A model generated the notes under the pieces. The model saw only the letters and a program-made list of their open reading frames with translations, did no database searches and was not told the DNA's origin. A stretch of DNA of 64,000 bases, from assembly GCF_014204795.1 (NCBI RefSeq), contig NZ_JACHMB010000001.1, positions 8,382,501 to 8,446,500 of the forward strand, in the 5' to 3' direction. The stretch is from Nonomuraea jabiensis (GTDB lineage Bacteria; Actinomycetota; Actinomycetes; Streptosporangiales; Streptosporangiaceae). How positions within the stretch are numbered: the first letter of the stretch is position 1; each line of letters opens with the position of its first letter. This document shows, piece after piece, positions 23,564-34,478 of this stretch. Position numbers and translations under genes: made by a program.

Positions 23564-24160
23564 GTGGTGTATGTGAAGATCTGCGGGTTGAGCGAGCCCG
23601 AGCATGTGACCACCGCCGTGGAGGCGGGCGCGGACGCGATCGGGTTCGTCATGACCCGCAGCCCGCGCAGGATCGCGCCCGAGCGGGCCGCCGAGCTGGC
23701 CGCGCTGGTGCCCGACCACGTGCTGACCGTGGGGGTGTTCCGCGGCGAGGACCCCGACACGGTGCGGGCGGCGGCGCTGGCGTCCGGCGTGCGGGCCATC
23801 CAGCTGCACGGCAGGCACCCGCACGGCGACTTCACCGCGCTCAAGGACCTCGGCCTCCGGCTGATCAGGGCCGTCGACGCGGAGGCCGACCTGCGCTGCG
23901 GGGCCTACGACGAGGACCTGCTCCTCGTGGACGCGCCGCACGCCGGCTCCGGGCAGGCGTGGGACTGGGCCGCCGTCCGCGGCCGCGCGTCGGGCCAGTG
24001 GCTGCTGGCCGGCGGGCTCACCCCCGCGAACGTGGCGGAGGCGATCGCGGCGGCCGCCCCATGGGGCGTCGACGTCTCCAGCGGCGTGGAGACCGCGCCC
24101 GGGGTGAAGGACCCGGCGCTCATCCGGGCGTTCCTCGAGACGGTACGGCGTGCCGGCTGA
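23564..24160 (+). CDS. trpF: Phosphoribosylanthranilate isomerase
   Basis: A 198-residue TIM-barrel enzyme catalysing the Amadori rearrangement of phosphoribosylanthranilate in tryptophan synthesis. The catalytic Cys lies in VKICGL near the N-terminus and the catalytic Asp in LVDAPHAGSGQAWDW (about 122-136); the phosphate-binding LAGGLTPANV and VDVSSGVE motifs are present. Starts at GTG 23564 or 23567 are equivalent. It is separate from the anthranilate synthase gene (14.5 kb away) and overlaps the downstream GNAT gene by 11 nt, so it is not part of a standard trp operon. The same enzyme type (PriA) usually covers this step in many actinobacteria, so a dedicated TrpF is notable. Confidence 0.93.
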   Translation: MVYVKICGLSEPEHVTTAVEAGADAIGFVMTRSPRRIAPERAAELAALVPDHVLTVGVFRGEDPDTVRAAALASGVRAIQLHGRHPHGDFTALKDLGLRLIRAVDAEADLRCGAYDEDLLLVDAPHAGSGQAWDWAAVRGRASGQWLLAGGLTPANVAEAIAAAAPWGVDVSSGVETAPGVKDPALIRAFLETVRRAG

Positions 24161-24941
24161 GCCCTCCGCCGACCTGGCTCGCGCGGTGGGCTTCCAGCAC
24201 GCCTTCGCCCGCCGCAGGACGCCCCGGGAGGTGACCGTGCCGGGCGGGTTCGCGGTGCTCGACGAGCGCTATCCCGGCTCCCACGACGACAACAAGCTCA
24301 TCGCCGGCCCCGGGCCGGTCCCGCGGACGCCGCGGGAGGCCCGGCAGGCGGCGGAGCGGCTGCTGCGGGCGGCCGACGAGGTGCTCGCCGAGCGGGGGCA
24401 CCGGCTGGTGTGCGTGGACGACGACCGGCTCGGTACGGTGCTCGCGCCCGCGTTCCTCGCCGCCGGCTATGAGCACGAGACGAACCTGGTCATGGCCTTC
24501 CGCGGCACGACCCCGCCCGCCTCCGCGGCGGCCGAGCGGCTCTCGCCGGCCGAGCTGCTGCCGGTGCTGCGGCGCGACTGGCGCCACACGCTGCCGCAGG
24601 CGCCGGACGAGGTGATCGACGGGCTCGCCCGGCGCGTGGAGGCCCGGCTGCGGGGCGCCGACGCGGTGAGCTTCTGGGGCGTACGCGCCCCGGACGGGGA
24701 GATCGCCGCCCGGGCCGACCTGTACGAGCACGGCGGCGTCGCGCAGATCGAGAGCGTCTTCACCGGCGCGGACCACCGGGGCAAGGGGCACGCGCGCGCC
24801 CTCATGACCGCGCTGCTCGCCCGGGCGGCGGAGGCCGAGCTGATCTTCCTGGTGGCCGACGCGGCCGACTGGCCGAAGGACTTCTACGCCGAGCTCGGCT
24901 TCGAGGAGCTGGGCCGCACCCACGCCTTCCTCCGCACCTGA
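24150..24941 (+). CDS. GNAT family N-acetyltransferase
   Basis: A 263-residue protein with one clear acetyltransferase domain in the C-terminal half: IESVFTGADHRGKGHARALM contains the R-x-x-G-x-G/A acetyl-CoA signature, and FYAELGFEELGRTHAF is the usual terminal region. The N-terminal half (about 1-130) resembles a degenerate second GNAT fold, with VVDDRLGTVLAPAFLAAGY-like sequence. The start overlaps the end of trpF by 11 nt, so both are co-transcribed. The acceptor substrate cannot be predicted. Confidence 0.85.
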   Translation: MPAEPSADLARAVGFQHAFARRRTPREVTVPGGFAVLDERYPGSHDDNKLIAGPGPVPRTPREARQAAERLLRAADEVLAERGHRLVCVDDDRLGTVLAPAFLAAGYEHETNLVMAFRGTTPPASAAAERLSPAELLPVLRRDWRHTLPQAPDEVIDGLARRVEARLRGADAVSFWGVRAPDGEIAARADLYEHGGVAQIESVFTGADHRGKGHARALMTALLARAAEAELIFLVADAADWPKDFYAELGFEELGRTHAFLRT

Positions 24942-25041
24942 CCCACCGCCCGTGAGCCGTCCGGGGTGGGCGGGAAGGGCGGAAATGTGAGCGCCCGATG
25001 CGGGGCCGCTGTGTCAGAGTTCCACGCAGTAGGGTCTGCTC

Positions 25042-25623
25042 GTGAGCGAAACTTCCGCCGAGGACCGGATCTGGACGGTTCCCAACCTGCTGAGCTTCCT
25101 GCGACTCCTCGGCGTCCCCGTCTTCCTCTGGCTGGTCCTCGGGCCCAAGGAAGATGGATGGGCCATCGCGATCCTCGCGGTGGCCGGTTTCACCGACTGG
25201 CTCGACGGAAAGATCGCCCGCGCCTTCAACCAGACCAGCCGGCTCGGCCGGATCATCGACCCCGCCGCCGACAAGCTCTACGTCTTCGCCACCATCGTCG
25301 GCCTGCTGCTACGCGACGTGATCCCATGGTGGCTGGTCGTGGTCATCCTGGGACGGGAACTCTTCGTCGCCTGTTTCATCCCCGTACTTCGCAAACATGG
25401 CTACAAGGCACTTCAGGTGCATTACCTGGGCAAGGCTGCCATGTTCAACCTCATGTACGCCTTCCCTCTCCTCTTCCTTGCCTCCCACACGGGGTGGTAT
25501 GCCGATATAGCACGAATTGTCGGGTGGGCATTCGCGCTTTGGGGAACGGGTCTGTACTGGTGGGCAGGCGTGTTGTATGTGGTACAGGTGCTGCAACTCG
25601 TAACCTCGGCCAAAAAGGAGTGA
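25042..25623 (+). CDS. CDP-alcohol phosphatidyltransferase
   Basis: A 193-residue integral membrane enzyme with about five hydrophobic helices. The catalytic CDP-alcohol motif is complete: DWLDGKIAR, then eight residues, G, three residues, D, three residues, D (residues about 52-74). Family members transfer a phosphatidyl group from CDP-diacylglycerol to an alcohol such as glycerol 3-phosphate or inositol phosphate; the alcohol here is not certain. It begins at GTG 25042 and is 4 nt upstream of the nucleotidyltransferase gene, so the two are co-expressed. Position in front of the garA-ftsR block mirrors pgsA2 in Mycobacterium. Confidence 0.92.
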   Translation: MSETSAEDRIWTVPNLLSFLRLLGVPVFLWLVLGPKEDGWAIAILAVAGFTDWLDGKIARAFNQTSRLGRIIDPAADKLYVFATIVGLLLRDVIPWWLVVVILGRELFVACFIPVLRKHGYKALQVHYLGKAAMFNLMYAFPLLFLASHTGWYADIARIVGWAFALWGTGLYWWAGVLYVVQVLQLVTSAKKE

Positions 25624-25627
25624 TCGG

Positions 25628-28132
25628 GTGAAGGCGGTCGTCATGGCAGGCGGAGAGGGAACTCGGCTGCGTCCCATGACCGCCAACCAGCCCAAGCCCC
25701 TGCTACCCGTGGCCAACCGCCCGATCATGGAGCACGTGCTGCGCCTGCTGAAGCGCCACGGCATCACCGAGACGGTGGTCACGCTCCAGTTCCTGGCGGC
25801 GCTCGTGCGCAACTACTTCGGCGACGGCGACGAGCTGGGCATGAGCCTCCAGTACGCCACCGAGGACGTGCCTCTCGGCACGGCGGGCAGCGTCAAGAAC
25901 GCCGAGGACCGGCTCCGCGACGACCGTTTCCTGGTGATCTCCGGCGACGCCCTGACAGATATCGATTTAACCGACATGATCCGGTTTCACCGTGAAAATT
26001 CGGCACTTGTGACAATCGGTCTCAAGCGCGTGCCGAACCCCCTCGAATTCGGGATCATCATCGTGGACGACGAGGGACGCGTACAGCGCTTCCTCGAGAA
26101 GCCCACCTGGGGCCAGGTCTTCTCCGACACCGTCAACACCGGCATCTACATCATGGAGCCCGAGGTCCTCGACGCCGTCGCCGCCGGGGAGCCCGTCGAC
26201 TGGTCCTCCGACGTCTTCCCCGCCCTCCTCGACCGCGGCGCCGCCATCTACGGCTACGTGGCCGACGGCTACTGGGAGGACGTCGGCACCCACGACAGCT
26301 ACTTCAAGGCCCAGGCCGACGCCCTGTCCGGCCGGGTCAACCTGGAGATCGGGGGGTTCGAGCTCTCGCCGGGCGTCTGGGTCGCCGACTCGGCCTCGGT
26401 CGACCCCGACGCCGTGCTCAAGGGCCCGCTGCTCATCGGCGACTACGCCAAGGTCGAGGCGGGCGCGGAGCTGCGCGAGTACACCGTGCTGGGCAACAAC
26501 GCCGTCGTCCGCGAGGGCGCCTTCCTGCACCGCGCGGTCGTCCACGACAACGTCTACCTCGGCCCCGGCGCCCACCTGCGCGGCTGCGTCGTCGGCAAGA
26601 GCACCGACATCATGGCCGGCGCCCGCATCGAGGAGAACGTCGTCATCGGCGACGAGTGCGTCATCGAACCCGAGGCGTACGTCACCAGCGGCGTCAAGGT
26701 CTACCCGTTCAAGACCATCGAGGCCGGCGCGGTCGTCAACACGAGCGTCATCTGGGAGTCGCGCGGCCAGCGCAACCTGTTCGGCCCGAGAGGCGTCAGC
26801 GGCCTGGTCAACGTCGAGATCACCGCCGAGCTGTGCGTCCGGCTGGCCAGCGCGTACGCCACCACCCTCAAGAAGGGCGAGTACGTCGTCACCTCCCGCG
26901 ACTGCTCCCTGGCCGCCAGGGCGCTCAAGCGGGCCGTCATCGGCGCGCTCACCGCGGGCGCGATCAACGTCCTGGACCTGGAGGCCGCCCCGCTGCCGGT
27001 CACCCGCTTCCACACCGCCCGCGAGTCGGCCGCGGGCGGCATCACGCTGCGCACCACCCCGGGCGACCCGCAGAGCGTGGACATCGTGATCATGGACGGC
27101 CGCGGCGCCGACCTGCCCCCGGCCGCCCAGCGCAAGCTGGAGCGGGTCTTCTCCCGGCAGGAGTTCCGGCGCGCGTTCCCCGGGGAGATCGCCGAGCTCA
27201 CCTATCCGGCCAGGGCCGTCGAGGACTACACCCACGAGCTCCTGCGCCACGTGGACGTGGGCGACGTCAGGGACATGAAGGTCGTCGTGGACTGCGCGGG
27301 GGGCACCTCCTCGCTGGTGCTGCCCACGCTGCTCGGCCGCGTCGGGGTCGAGGTGCTCACCGTCAACGCCCGCCTCGACGACGTCTCGCCCACCGAGACG
27401 CTCGCCGAGCGCCGCCGCGACCTGCAGCGCCTGTCGGAGCTGGTCAGCTCGTCGCGGGCGGCGTTCGGGGTCCGGTTCGACCCGGTCGGCGAGCGCATCG
27501 CCCTCGTGGACGAGATGGGCCAGCTCATCAACGACGAACGCTCCCTGCTCGTCGTGCTCGACCTCGTCGCCGCCGAGCGCAGGGGCGGCCAGGTGGCCCT
27601 GCCGGTCACCACGACCAGGGTCGCCGAGCAGGTCTGCCGCTTCCACGGCGTACAGGTGCAGTGGACCTCCACCGCGCTCGACGCCCTCACCTCGGCCGCC
27701 GCCGGCCCCGACATGATCTTCGCGGCGGACGGGCGCGGCGGCTTCGTGGTGCCGGAGTTCAGCCCGGCCATCGACGGGCTGGCCTCGTTCATGCGCCTGC
27801 TCGGGCTGGTGGCCCGCACCCGCCTGTCGCTCAGCCAGATCGACGCCAGGATCCCCGAGGCCAAGATGCTCAAGCGCACGATCCCCACGCCGTGGGCGGC
27901 CAAGGGGGCGGTCATGCGCTCGGTCATCGAGGCGGCGGAGGCCGAGCACGAGGGCCGGCGCATCGACACCACCGACGGCGTGCGGGTGGCCCACGACGAC
28001 GGGAGCTGGGTGCTCGTGCTGCCCGCCGCCACCGAGCCCGTGACCGATCTGTGGGCCGAGGCGGGCGACATGGACGGCGCCCAGGCCCTGCTGGAACGGT
28101 GGGCCCGCATCGTGGAGCAGGCCGCCATGTGA
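25628..28132 (+). CDS. Sugar-1-phosphate nucleotidyltransferase fused to a degenerate phosphomutase domain
   Basis: An 834-residue three-part protein. Residues 1-235 form a nucleotidyltransferase domain (VVMAGGEGTRLRPMT, NQPKPLLPV). Residues about 250-370 form a left-handed beta helix with hexapeptide repeats (for example AYVTSGVKVYPFKTI). Residues about 375-834 have the phosphoglucomutase/phosphomannomutase fold. The mutase active-site serine loop, usually TASHNP, reads VVTSRDCSLAARALK, so the phospho-serine mechanism is doubtful. Annotated relatives are called mannose-1-phosphate guanyltransferase and occur widely in actinomycetes next to CDP-alcohol phosphatidyltransferase. The role is probably GDP-mannose or a related activated sugar, or its regulation. 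Confidence 0.88.
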   Translation: MKAVVMAGGEGTRLRPMTANQPKPLLPVANRPIMEHVLRLLKRHGITETVVTLQFLAALVRNYFGDGDELGMSLQYATEDVPLGTAGSVKNAEDRLRDDRFLVISGDALTDIDLTDMIRFHRENSALVTIGLKRVPNPLEFGIIIVDDEGRVQRFLEKPTWGQVFSDTVNTGIYIMEPEVLDAVAAGEPVDWSSDVFPALLDRGAAIYGYVADGYWEDVGTHDSYFKAQADALSGRVNLEIGGFELSPGVWVADSASVDPDAVLKGPLLIGDYAKVEAGAELREYTVLGNNAVVREGAFLHRAVVHDNVYLGPGAHLRGCVVGKSTDIMAGARIEENVVIGDECVIEPEAYVTSGVKVYPFKTIEAGAVVNTSVIWESRGQRNLFGPRGVSGLVNVEITAELCVRLASAYATTLKKGEYVVTSRDCSLAARALKRAVIGALTAGAINVLDLEAAPLPVTRFHTARESAAGGITLRTTPGDPQSVDIVIMDGRGADLPPAAQRKLERVFSRQEFRRAFPGEIAELTYPARAVEDYTHELLRHVDVGDVRDMKVVVDCAGGTSSLVLPTLLGRVGVEVLTVNARLDDVSPTETLAERRRDLQRLSELVSSSRAAFGVRFDPVGERIALVDEMGQLINDERSLLVVLDLVAAERRGGQVALPVTTTRVAEQVCRFHGVQVQWTSTALDALTSAAAGPDMIFAADGRGGFVVPEFSPAIDGLASFMRLLGLVARTRLSLSQIDARIPEAKMLKRTIPTPWAAKGAVMRSVIEAAEAEHEGRRIDTTDGVRVAHDDGSWVLVLPAATEPVTDLWAEAGDMDGAQALLERWARIVEQAAM

Positions 28133-28286
28133 ACAATGGTCACGGAGAGTGACGAAAAAGCCATTGCGGTTGACGCGCCCAGACAGTGCGGCAAGATCGT
28201 AATGTAGAAACGCGCGGCGGCATGGACCACGGGGCGGAAGCGGCGGTAACTTTGTCTGCGTCCAAACCGCAGTCCAGTGCCCCGCC

Positions 28287-28315
28287 TTGACCTTTGCCGC
28301 TGATCAGCGTATGTT
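28287..28315 (+). promoter_or_regulatory. Promoter of the GarA-like gene
   Basis: TTGACC (28287-28292), a 17-bp spacer and TATGTT (28310-28315) make a near-consensus housekeeping promoter. The start site would be near 28322, giving an 80-nt leader before ATG 28403. Confidence 0.65.
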
Positions 28316-28402
28316 GCGGCATTCGCAAACTTGAAAAAGCGAAGCGAGGCGCGTCTTTGAGCACCGTCGCCGCGTCTTCGCGGTAGGAGGCCGAGCCGAT
28401 CG

Positions 28403-28915
28403 ATGCCGAGCGTCTACTGCACGCAGTGCGGGCACGCCAACCCCGAGGATGCCCGTTTCTGTTCCCGCTGTGGGTCACCGCTGACCAGACCCGAGGTCTC
28501 CGGGGACACCACGTCGACGATCTCCATCGCGGGAATCGAGGCATACGAGGCTGAGGCAGGCGACATGCTCCTGGCGGAGCGGGCCCTGGTCGAGCAGCTG
28601 CCGCCCGGCACAGCGCTGCTCACGGTGACCAGGGGCCCCAACCAGGGGAGCCGTTTCCGGCTGGACAAGAACCTCACCACGACCGGGCGCCATCCGGAGA
28701 GTGACATCTTCCTCGACGACATCACGGTCTCCCGCCGCCACGTCGAGTTCTACCGCCATCCCGGCGGCCAGTTCTCCGTGCGCGACGTGGGCAGCCTCAA
28801 TGGCACCTACGTCAACAGGGAGCGCATCGAGGAGGTTCCCCTGCACTCCGGAGACGAGGTGCAGATCGGCAAGTTCCGCCTCGTCTTCCTGATGCGGACC
28901 CACGCCGGCGCATGA
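28403..28915 (+). CDS. garA: GarA/OdhI-type FHA-domain protein with N-terminal zinc ribbon
   Basis: A 170-residue signalling protein. A zinc ribbon is formed by Cys6, Cys9, Cys20 and Cys23 (CTQCG, CSRCG). A short linker carries SGDTTSTIS (about 33-41), equivalent to the threonine phosphorylation motif of GarA/OdhI. The FHA domain (about 75-165) has GRHPESD, SRRHVEF and GSLNGTYVN. In the known systems the unphosphorylated protein binds 2-oxoglutarate dehydrogenase and glutamate-metabolism enzymes, and phosphorylation by PknG/PknB-type kinases closes it. No kinase gene is in the window. Position before ftsR, bfn, merR and gcvP matches the mycobacterial locus. Confidence 0.88.
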   Translation: MPSVYCTQCGHANPEDARFCSRCGSPLTRPEVSGDTTSTISIAGIEAYEAEAGDMLLAERALVEQLPPGTALLTVTRGPNQGSRFRLDKNLTTTGRHPESDIFLDDITVSRRHVEFYRHPGGQFSVRDVGSLNGTYVNRERIEEVPLHSGDEVQIGKFRLVFLMRTHAGA

Positions 28916-28940
28916 TCGGGCCGAGCGAGCGACTCGTGGA

Positions 28941-28970
28941 CGCCTGGGAGGTCACATGACCTCCCAGGCG
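28941..28970. promoter_or_regulatory. 30-bp palindrome covering the ribosome site and start of the FtsR gene
   Basis: CGCCTGGGAGGTCA (28941-28954) is perfectly inverted at 28957-28970 with a 2-nt centre. The ribosome site GGGAGG lies in the left arm and the ATG (28956-28958) at the centre. It could be a DNA operator for a dimeric regulator or an mRNA hairpin that hides the ribosome site. Confidence 0.75.
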
Positions 28971-29609
28971 GCACGCTCTCACATGAGCATCGGGGAGGTG
29001 CTCGCGCTCCTTCAGGGCGAGTTCCCCGATGTGACGATCTCCAAGATCCGTTTCCTGGAGGGTGAGGGGCTGATCGAGCCCGAGCGCAGCCCGTCCGGCT
29101 ACCGTAAGTTCACTCACCTGCACGTGGAGCAGCTGCGCTTCATCCTGCGCGAGCAGCGCGACCATTACCTGCCGCTGCGGGTGATCAAGGACAGGATGGC
29201 CGAGAGCTTCGGCCGCCCGCGCGCCGTACAGGAGAACAAGGAGGTCCGGCTCAGCCGGGCCGAGCTGCTCGAGGCGGCGGAGATCGACGACGAGACGCTC
29301 ACCGAGCTGGAGGACTACGGCCTGCTCGCCCCGGTGGCCAGGCGCTACGACGAGGAGGCCCTCAACGTGGCCCGCAGCGTCGGCGCGCTGGCCCGCTTCG
29401 GCCTGCGCGCCCGCCACCTGCGGGCGGTCAAGGCCGCGGCCGAGCGCGAGTGCGGGCTCGTCGAGCAGACCGTCGCCCCCATACTCAAACGGCGGGCCCC
29501 CGGCGCCATCGGGGAGGCCGACGAGGTCGCCAGGGAGCTTTCCACACTCCTGCTCGACCTGCACGCATCCCTTGTGCGGTCGGGGATCCGGTCCGTACTG
29601 GGGCGCTGA
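28956..29609 (+). CDS. ftsR: FtsR-type MerR-family regulator
   Basis: A 217-residue MerR-like protein resembling Mycobacterium Rv1828 and Corynebacterium FtsR, which control ftsZ and related genes. The winged helix (about 10-80) reads MSIGEVLALLQGEFPDVTIS and SPSGYRKF; a helical C-terminal domain follows. There is no cysteine-based metal site. The first ATG (28956) lies at the centre of a 30-bp palindrome; a second ATG at 28983 begins MSIGEVLALL, where family homology starts, and could be used if the hairpin blocks the first. The gene follows the GarA-like gene by 40 nt. Symbol assigned by family resemblance and gene order. Confidence 0.85.
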   Translation: MTSQAARSHMSIGEVLALLQGEFPDVTISKIRFLEGEGLIEPERSPSGYRKFTHLHVEQLRFILREQRDHYLPLRVIKDRMAESFGRPRAVQENKEVRLSRAELLEAAEIDDETLTELEDYGLLAPVARRYDEEALNVARSVGALARFGLRARHLRAVKAAAERECGLVEQTVAPILKRRAPGAIGEADEVARELSTLLLDLHASLVRSGIRSVLGR

Positions 29610-29741
29610 GACCCTGGCGAGCTGGGAGGCGGAGGCGCATTCCATGCCCGCCGGGTGTTACGTTGAATTGCAGTAGCCAGTCAGCAGTAGCGACCCGCAA
29701 ATAGCTGTGCCGGGTGACCGGTCAGGAATACGGAGCAGCCC

Positions 29742-30212
29742 GTGTTGCAGATGGAGGTCGTGGGCGTTCGAGTTGAAATGCCCACAAATCAGCCGATCGT
29801 CTTGCTCAAGGAGGCACACGGGGAGCGGTTCCTTCCTATATGGATTGGCATGACCGAGGCGACCGCCATCGCCCTGGCCCAGGCGGAGGAGCCACCGCCG
29901 CGGCCGCTCACCCACGACCTCTTCCGAGACGTGCTGAGCGCTCTGGGCGTCGGCCTGCGAGCGGTCAACATCGTCGCCCTGCGCGACGGCATCTTCTTCG
30001 CCGACCTGGTGTTCTCCAACGGCGTGGAGGTGAGCGCGCGGCCGTCCGACTCGATCGCGCTCGCCCTGCGCACCGGAGCACGCATCTTCGCCAGCGAGGA
30101 GGTCGTCCAGGAGGCCGGGGTGATCATCCCGGACGACCAGGAAGACGAGGTGGAGAAGTTCAGGGAGTTCCTTGACACGATCACTCCCGAAGACTTCGGC
30201 AGGGCGGGGTAG
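29742..30212 (+). CDS. Bifunctional nuclease-family (DUF151) protein
   Basis: A 156-residue protein of the BFN/DUF151 family: MEVVGVRVEMPTNQPIVLLK, RFLPIWIGMTEATAIALA and the RPSDSIALALRTG signature are clear. Plant relatives have DNase and RNase activity, but the bacterial function is not settled. Starts at GTG 29742 or ATG 29751 are possible. Its place between the two MerR-type genes matches Mycobacterium Rv1829, where the arrangement is conserved. Confidence 0.9.
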   Translation: MLQMEVVGVRVEMPTNQPIVLLKEAHGERFLPIWIGMTEATAIALAQAEEPPPRPLTHDLFRDVLSALGVGLRAVNIVALRDGIFFADLVFSNGVEVSARPSDSIALALRTGARIFASEEVVQEAGVIIPDDQEDEVEKFREFLDTITPEDFGRAG

Positions 30213-30256
30213 GTATTTCGGTGCATTTACGCTTCACGACGCGCCGAGCCGGATCG

Positions 30257-30285
30257 TTGACTGAGCATGGTCACGGTCCTACGGT
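30257..30285 (+). promoter_or_regulatory. Promoter of the second MerR gene
   Basis: TTGACT (30257-30262), a 17-bp spacer and TACGGT (30280-30285) form a good housekeeping promoter, with a leader of about 70 nt before GTG 30361. Confidence 0.6.
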
Positions 30286-30360
30286 GCAAGTGAAACCCGT
30301 GGTCGCCCTTTTACGAACCCCCAGATCAGGCCACGGGATGAGAGAAAGCCGGAGGTCCGC

Positions 30361-30981
30361 GTGGCGGTCAGCAGCGGCGAGGGAAAGACGGCCGGCCAGG
30401 AAGATCCGGTTCGGCGCGAGAGCGCGCGGCAGCGTGCCGGGGAGCAGGGCCTGCTCTTCGACGAACAGCCGGCGTCGCTGCCGGCGGACATCGGATACCG
30501 CGGGCCCACGGCCTGCGCGGCGGCCGGCATCACCTACAGGCAGCTCGACTACTGGGCGCGCACGGGCCTCGTGGAGCCCACGATAAGAGCCGCGCAGGGC
30601 TCGGGCTCGCAGCGGCTCTACAGCTTCCGCGACATCCTGGTGCTCAAGGTCGTCAAGCGGCTCCTCGACACCGGGGTGTCGCTGCAGCAGATTCGTACGG
30701 CCGTGCAGCATCTGCGTGACCGCGGGGTCGCCGACCTCGCGCAGATCACGCTCATGAGCGACGGCGTCAGCGTCTACGAGTGCACCTCGGCCGACGAGGT
30801 GATAGACCTGCTCCAGGGCGGTCAGGGCGTGTTCGGCATCGCGCTCGGCCGGGTCTGGCGAGAGGTCGAGGGTTCCCTCGCGGAGCTGCCGGGGGAACGA
30901 GCGGCGGTCGAGGACACCGTCCCGGCCGACCACCCCGCTGACGAGCTCGCCCGCCGCCGCCGTGCGCGGCGCCTCAGCTAG
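30361..30981 (+). CDS. MerR-family regulator (Rv1830-like)
   Basis: A 206-residue MerR-like protein. A polar, disordered N-terminus (about 1-45) precedes the winged-helix domain with GITYRQLDYWARTGLVEPT and SQRLYSFRDILVLKVVKRL. The C-terminal domain (about 125-190) is helical. It lacks the metal-binding cysteines of classical MerR. It is the counterpart of Mycobacterium Rv1830, which sits in the same place between the BFN-family gene and the glycine decarboxylase gene. Regulated genes are not known from sequence. Confidence 0.87.
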   Translation: MAVSSGEGKTAGQEDPVRRESARQRAGEQGLLFDEQPASLPADIGYRGPTACAAAGITYRQLDYWARTGLVEPTIRAAQGSGSQRLYSFRDILVLKVVKRLLDTGVSLQQIRTAVQHLRDRGVADLAQITLMSDGVSVYECTSADEVIDLLQGGQGVFGIALGRVWREVEGSLAELPGERAAVEDTVPADHPADELARRRRARRLS

Positions 30982-31054
30982 CACACCCCCTCCTGCCGTG
31001 GGCCGCCGGACGCGGCCCACCGGGCAATCCGCACATAACGCATCACCGGGGAAA

Positions 31055-31083
31055 TTCATGCGTAACGCGGAGGGTTGTAATCT
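31055..31083 (+). promoter_or_regulatory. Candidate promoter of the glycine riboswitch-gcvP transcript
   Basis: TAATCT (31078-31083) is a convincing -10 box about 25 nt before the first aptamer; a weak -35 match TTCATG lies 17 bp upstream. Confidence 0.5.
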
Positions 31084-31104
31084 AGGACAGCAAGGCTGAC
31101 GACC

Positions 31105-31285
31105 CCGTGCGGGAGAGTCCTTGAGACCGCCGTGGTCTCAGGGCGCCGAAGGAGCAACCCTCCCCGGAATCTCTCAGGCACCCTGTACCGCTCGGGTGAG
31201 GCAACTCTGGAAAGCAGGCGCACCCGCCAGGCGCGCCTCACCGACGGTGCAAGCCCCAGTCCCGGGGTGAAGCTCTCAGGTCGCG
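31105..31285 (+). ncRNA. Tandem glycine riboswitch
   Basis: Two consecutive glycine aptamers lie in the leader of gcvP. The first has GCGGGAGAGTCC, GCGCCGAAGGAGCAA and ATCTCTCAGGCAC (about 31107-31182). The second has CTCTGGAAAGCAG, CGACGGTGCAAGCC and GAAGCTCTCAGGT (about 31190-31283). These are the conserved core sequences of the gcvT-type riboswitch. Glycine binding should raise gcvP expression, so the glycine cleavage enzyme is made when glycine is plentiful. Confidence 0.93.
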
Positions 31286-31307
31286 GTGTCGCCGCGCTGA
31301 CAGAGGG

Positions 31308-31346
31308 GGAGATCCGGCACTCGCCCGCGCCACGGCGCCGGTCTCC
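31308..31346 (+). promoter_or_regulatory. Expression-platform hairpin of the glycine riboswitch
   Basis: GGAGA-T-CCGGC (31308-31318) pairs with GCCGGTCTCC (31337-31346), a 10-bp stem with one bulge, between the second aptamer and the ribosome site GGGAGG (31355-31360). It lacks a T-tract; it may be a terminator-like or translation-modulating structure. Confidence 0.5.
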
Positions 31347-31368
31347 ATAGCCTCGGGAGGCACTGTCC

Positions 31369-34179
<2,811 letters not shown>

Positions 34180-34194
<15 letters not shown>

Positions 34195-34296
34195 GAGCCT
34201 GGCGGCGGGGGTCCTCGTCGCTTCGCGCACGAGGACTAGAAGCCTGGCGGCGGGGGTCCTCGTCGCTTCGCGTACGAGGACTAGGAGCCTGGCGGG
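34180..34296 (+). repeat. 45-bp tandem repeat over the gcvP stop codon
   Basis: Two full units (34180-34224, 34225-34269) and 27 nt of a third repeat the last codons and stop of gcvP. Each unit holds the inverted pair ACGAGGAC/GTCCTCGT, so successive units can fold into hairpins and may act together as a terminator. The second and third units no longer lie in any gene. Confidence 0.9.
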
Positions 34297-34478
34297 CGCG
34301 GCTCCATCACCGCGCCCGCCCGCACCGATCGCGCGCTCCCGATGGCGTGGGGGAGCGGAAGGGCGTGCGGATCGCGGGCGCAGGCGTCCGAAGCCGGTCA
34401 GTCCTTCCGCGTCAACTGAGCAGACATGATCGCCAGAAATGGTTAGGCTCGGTGCGACCGTCGCCAGAAGGAGCTCTC

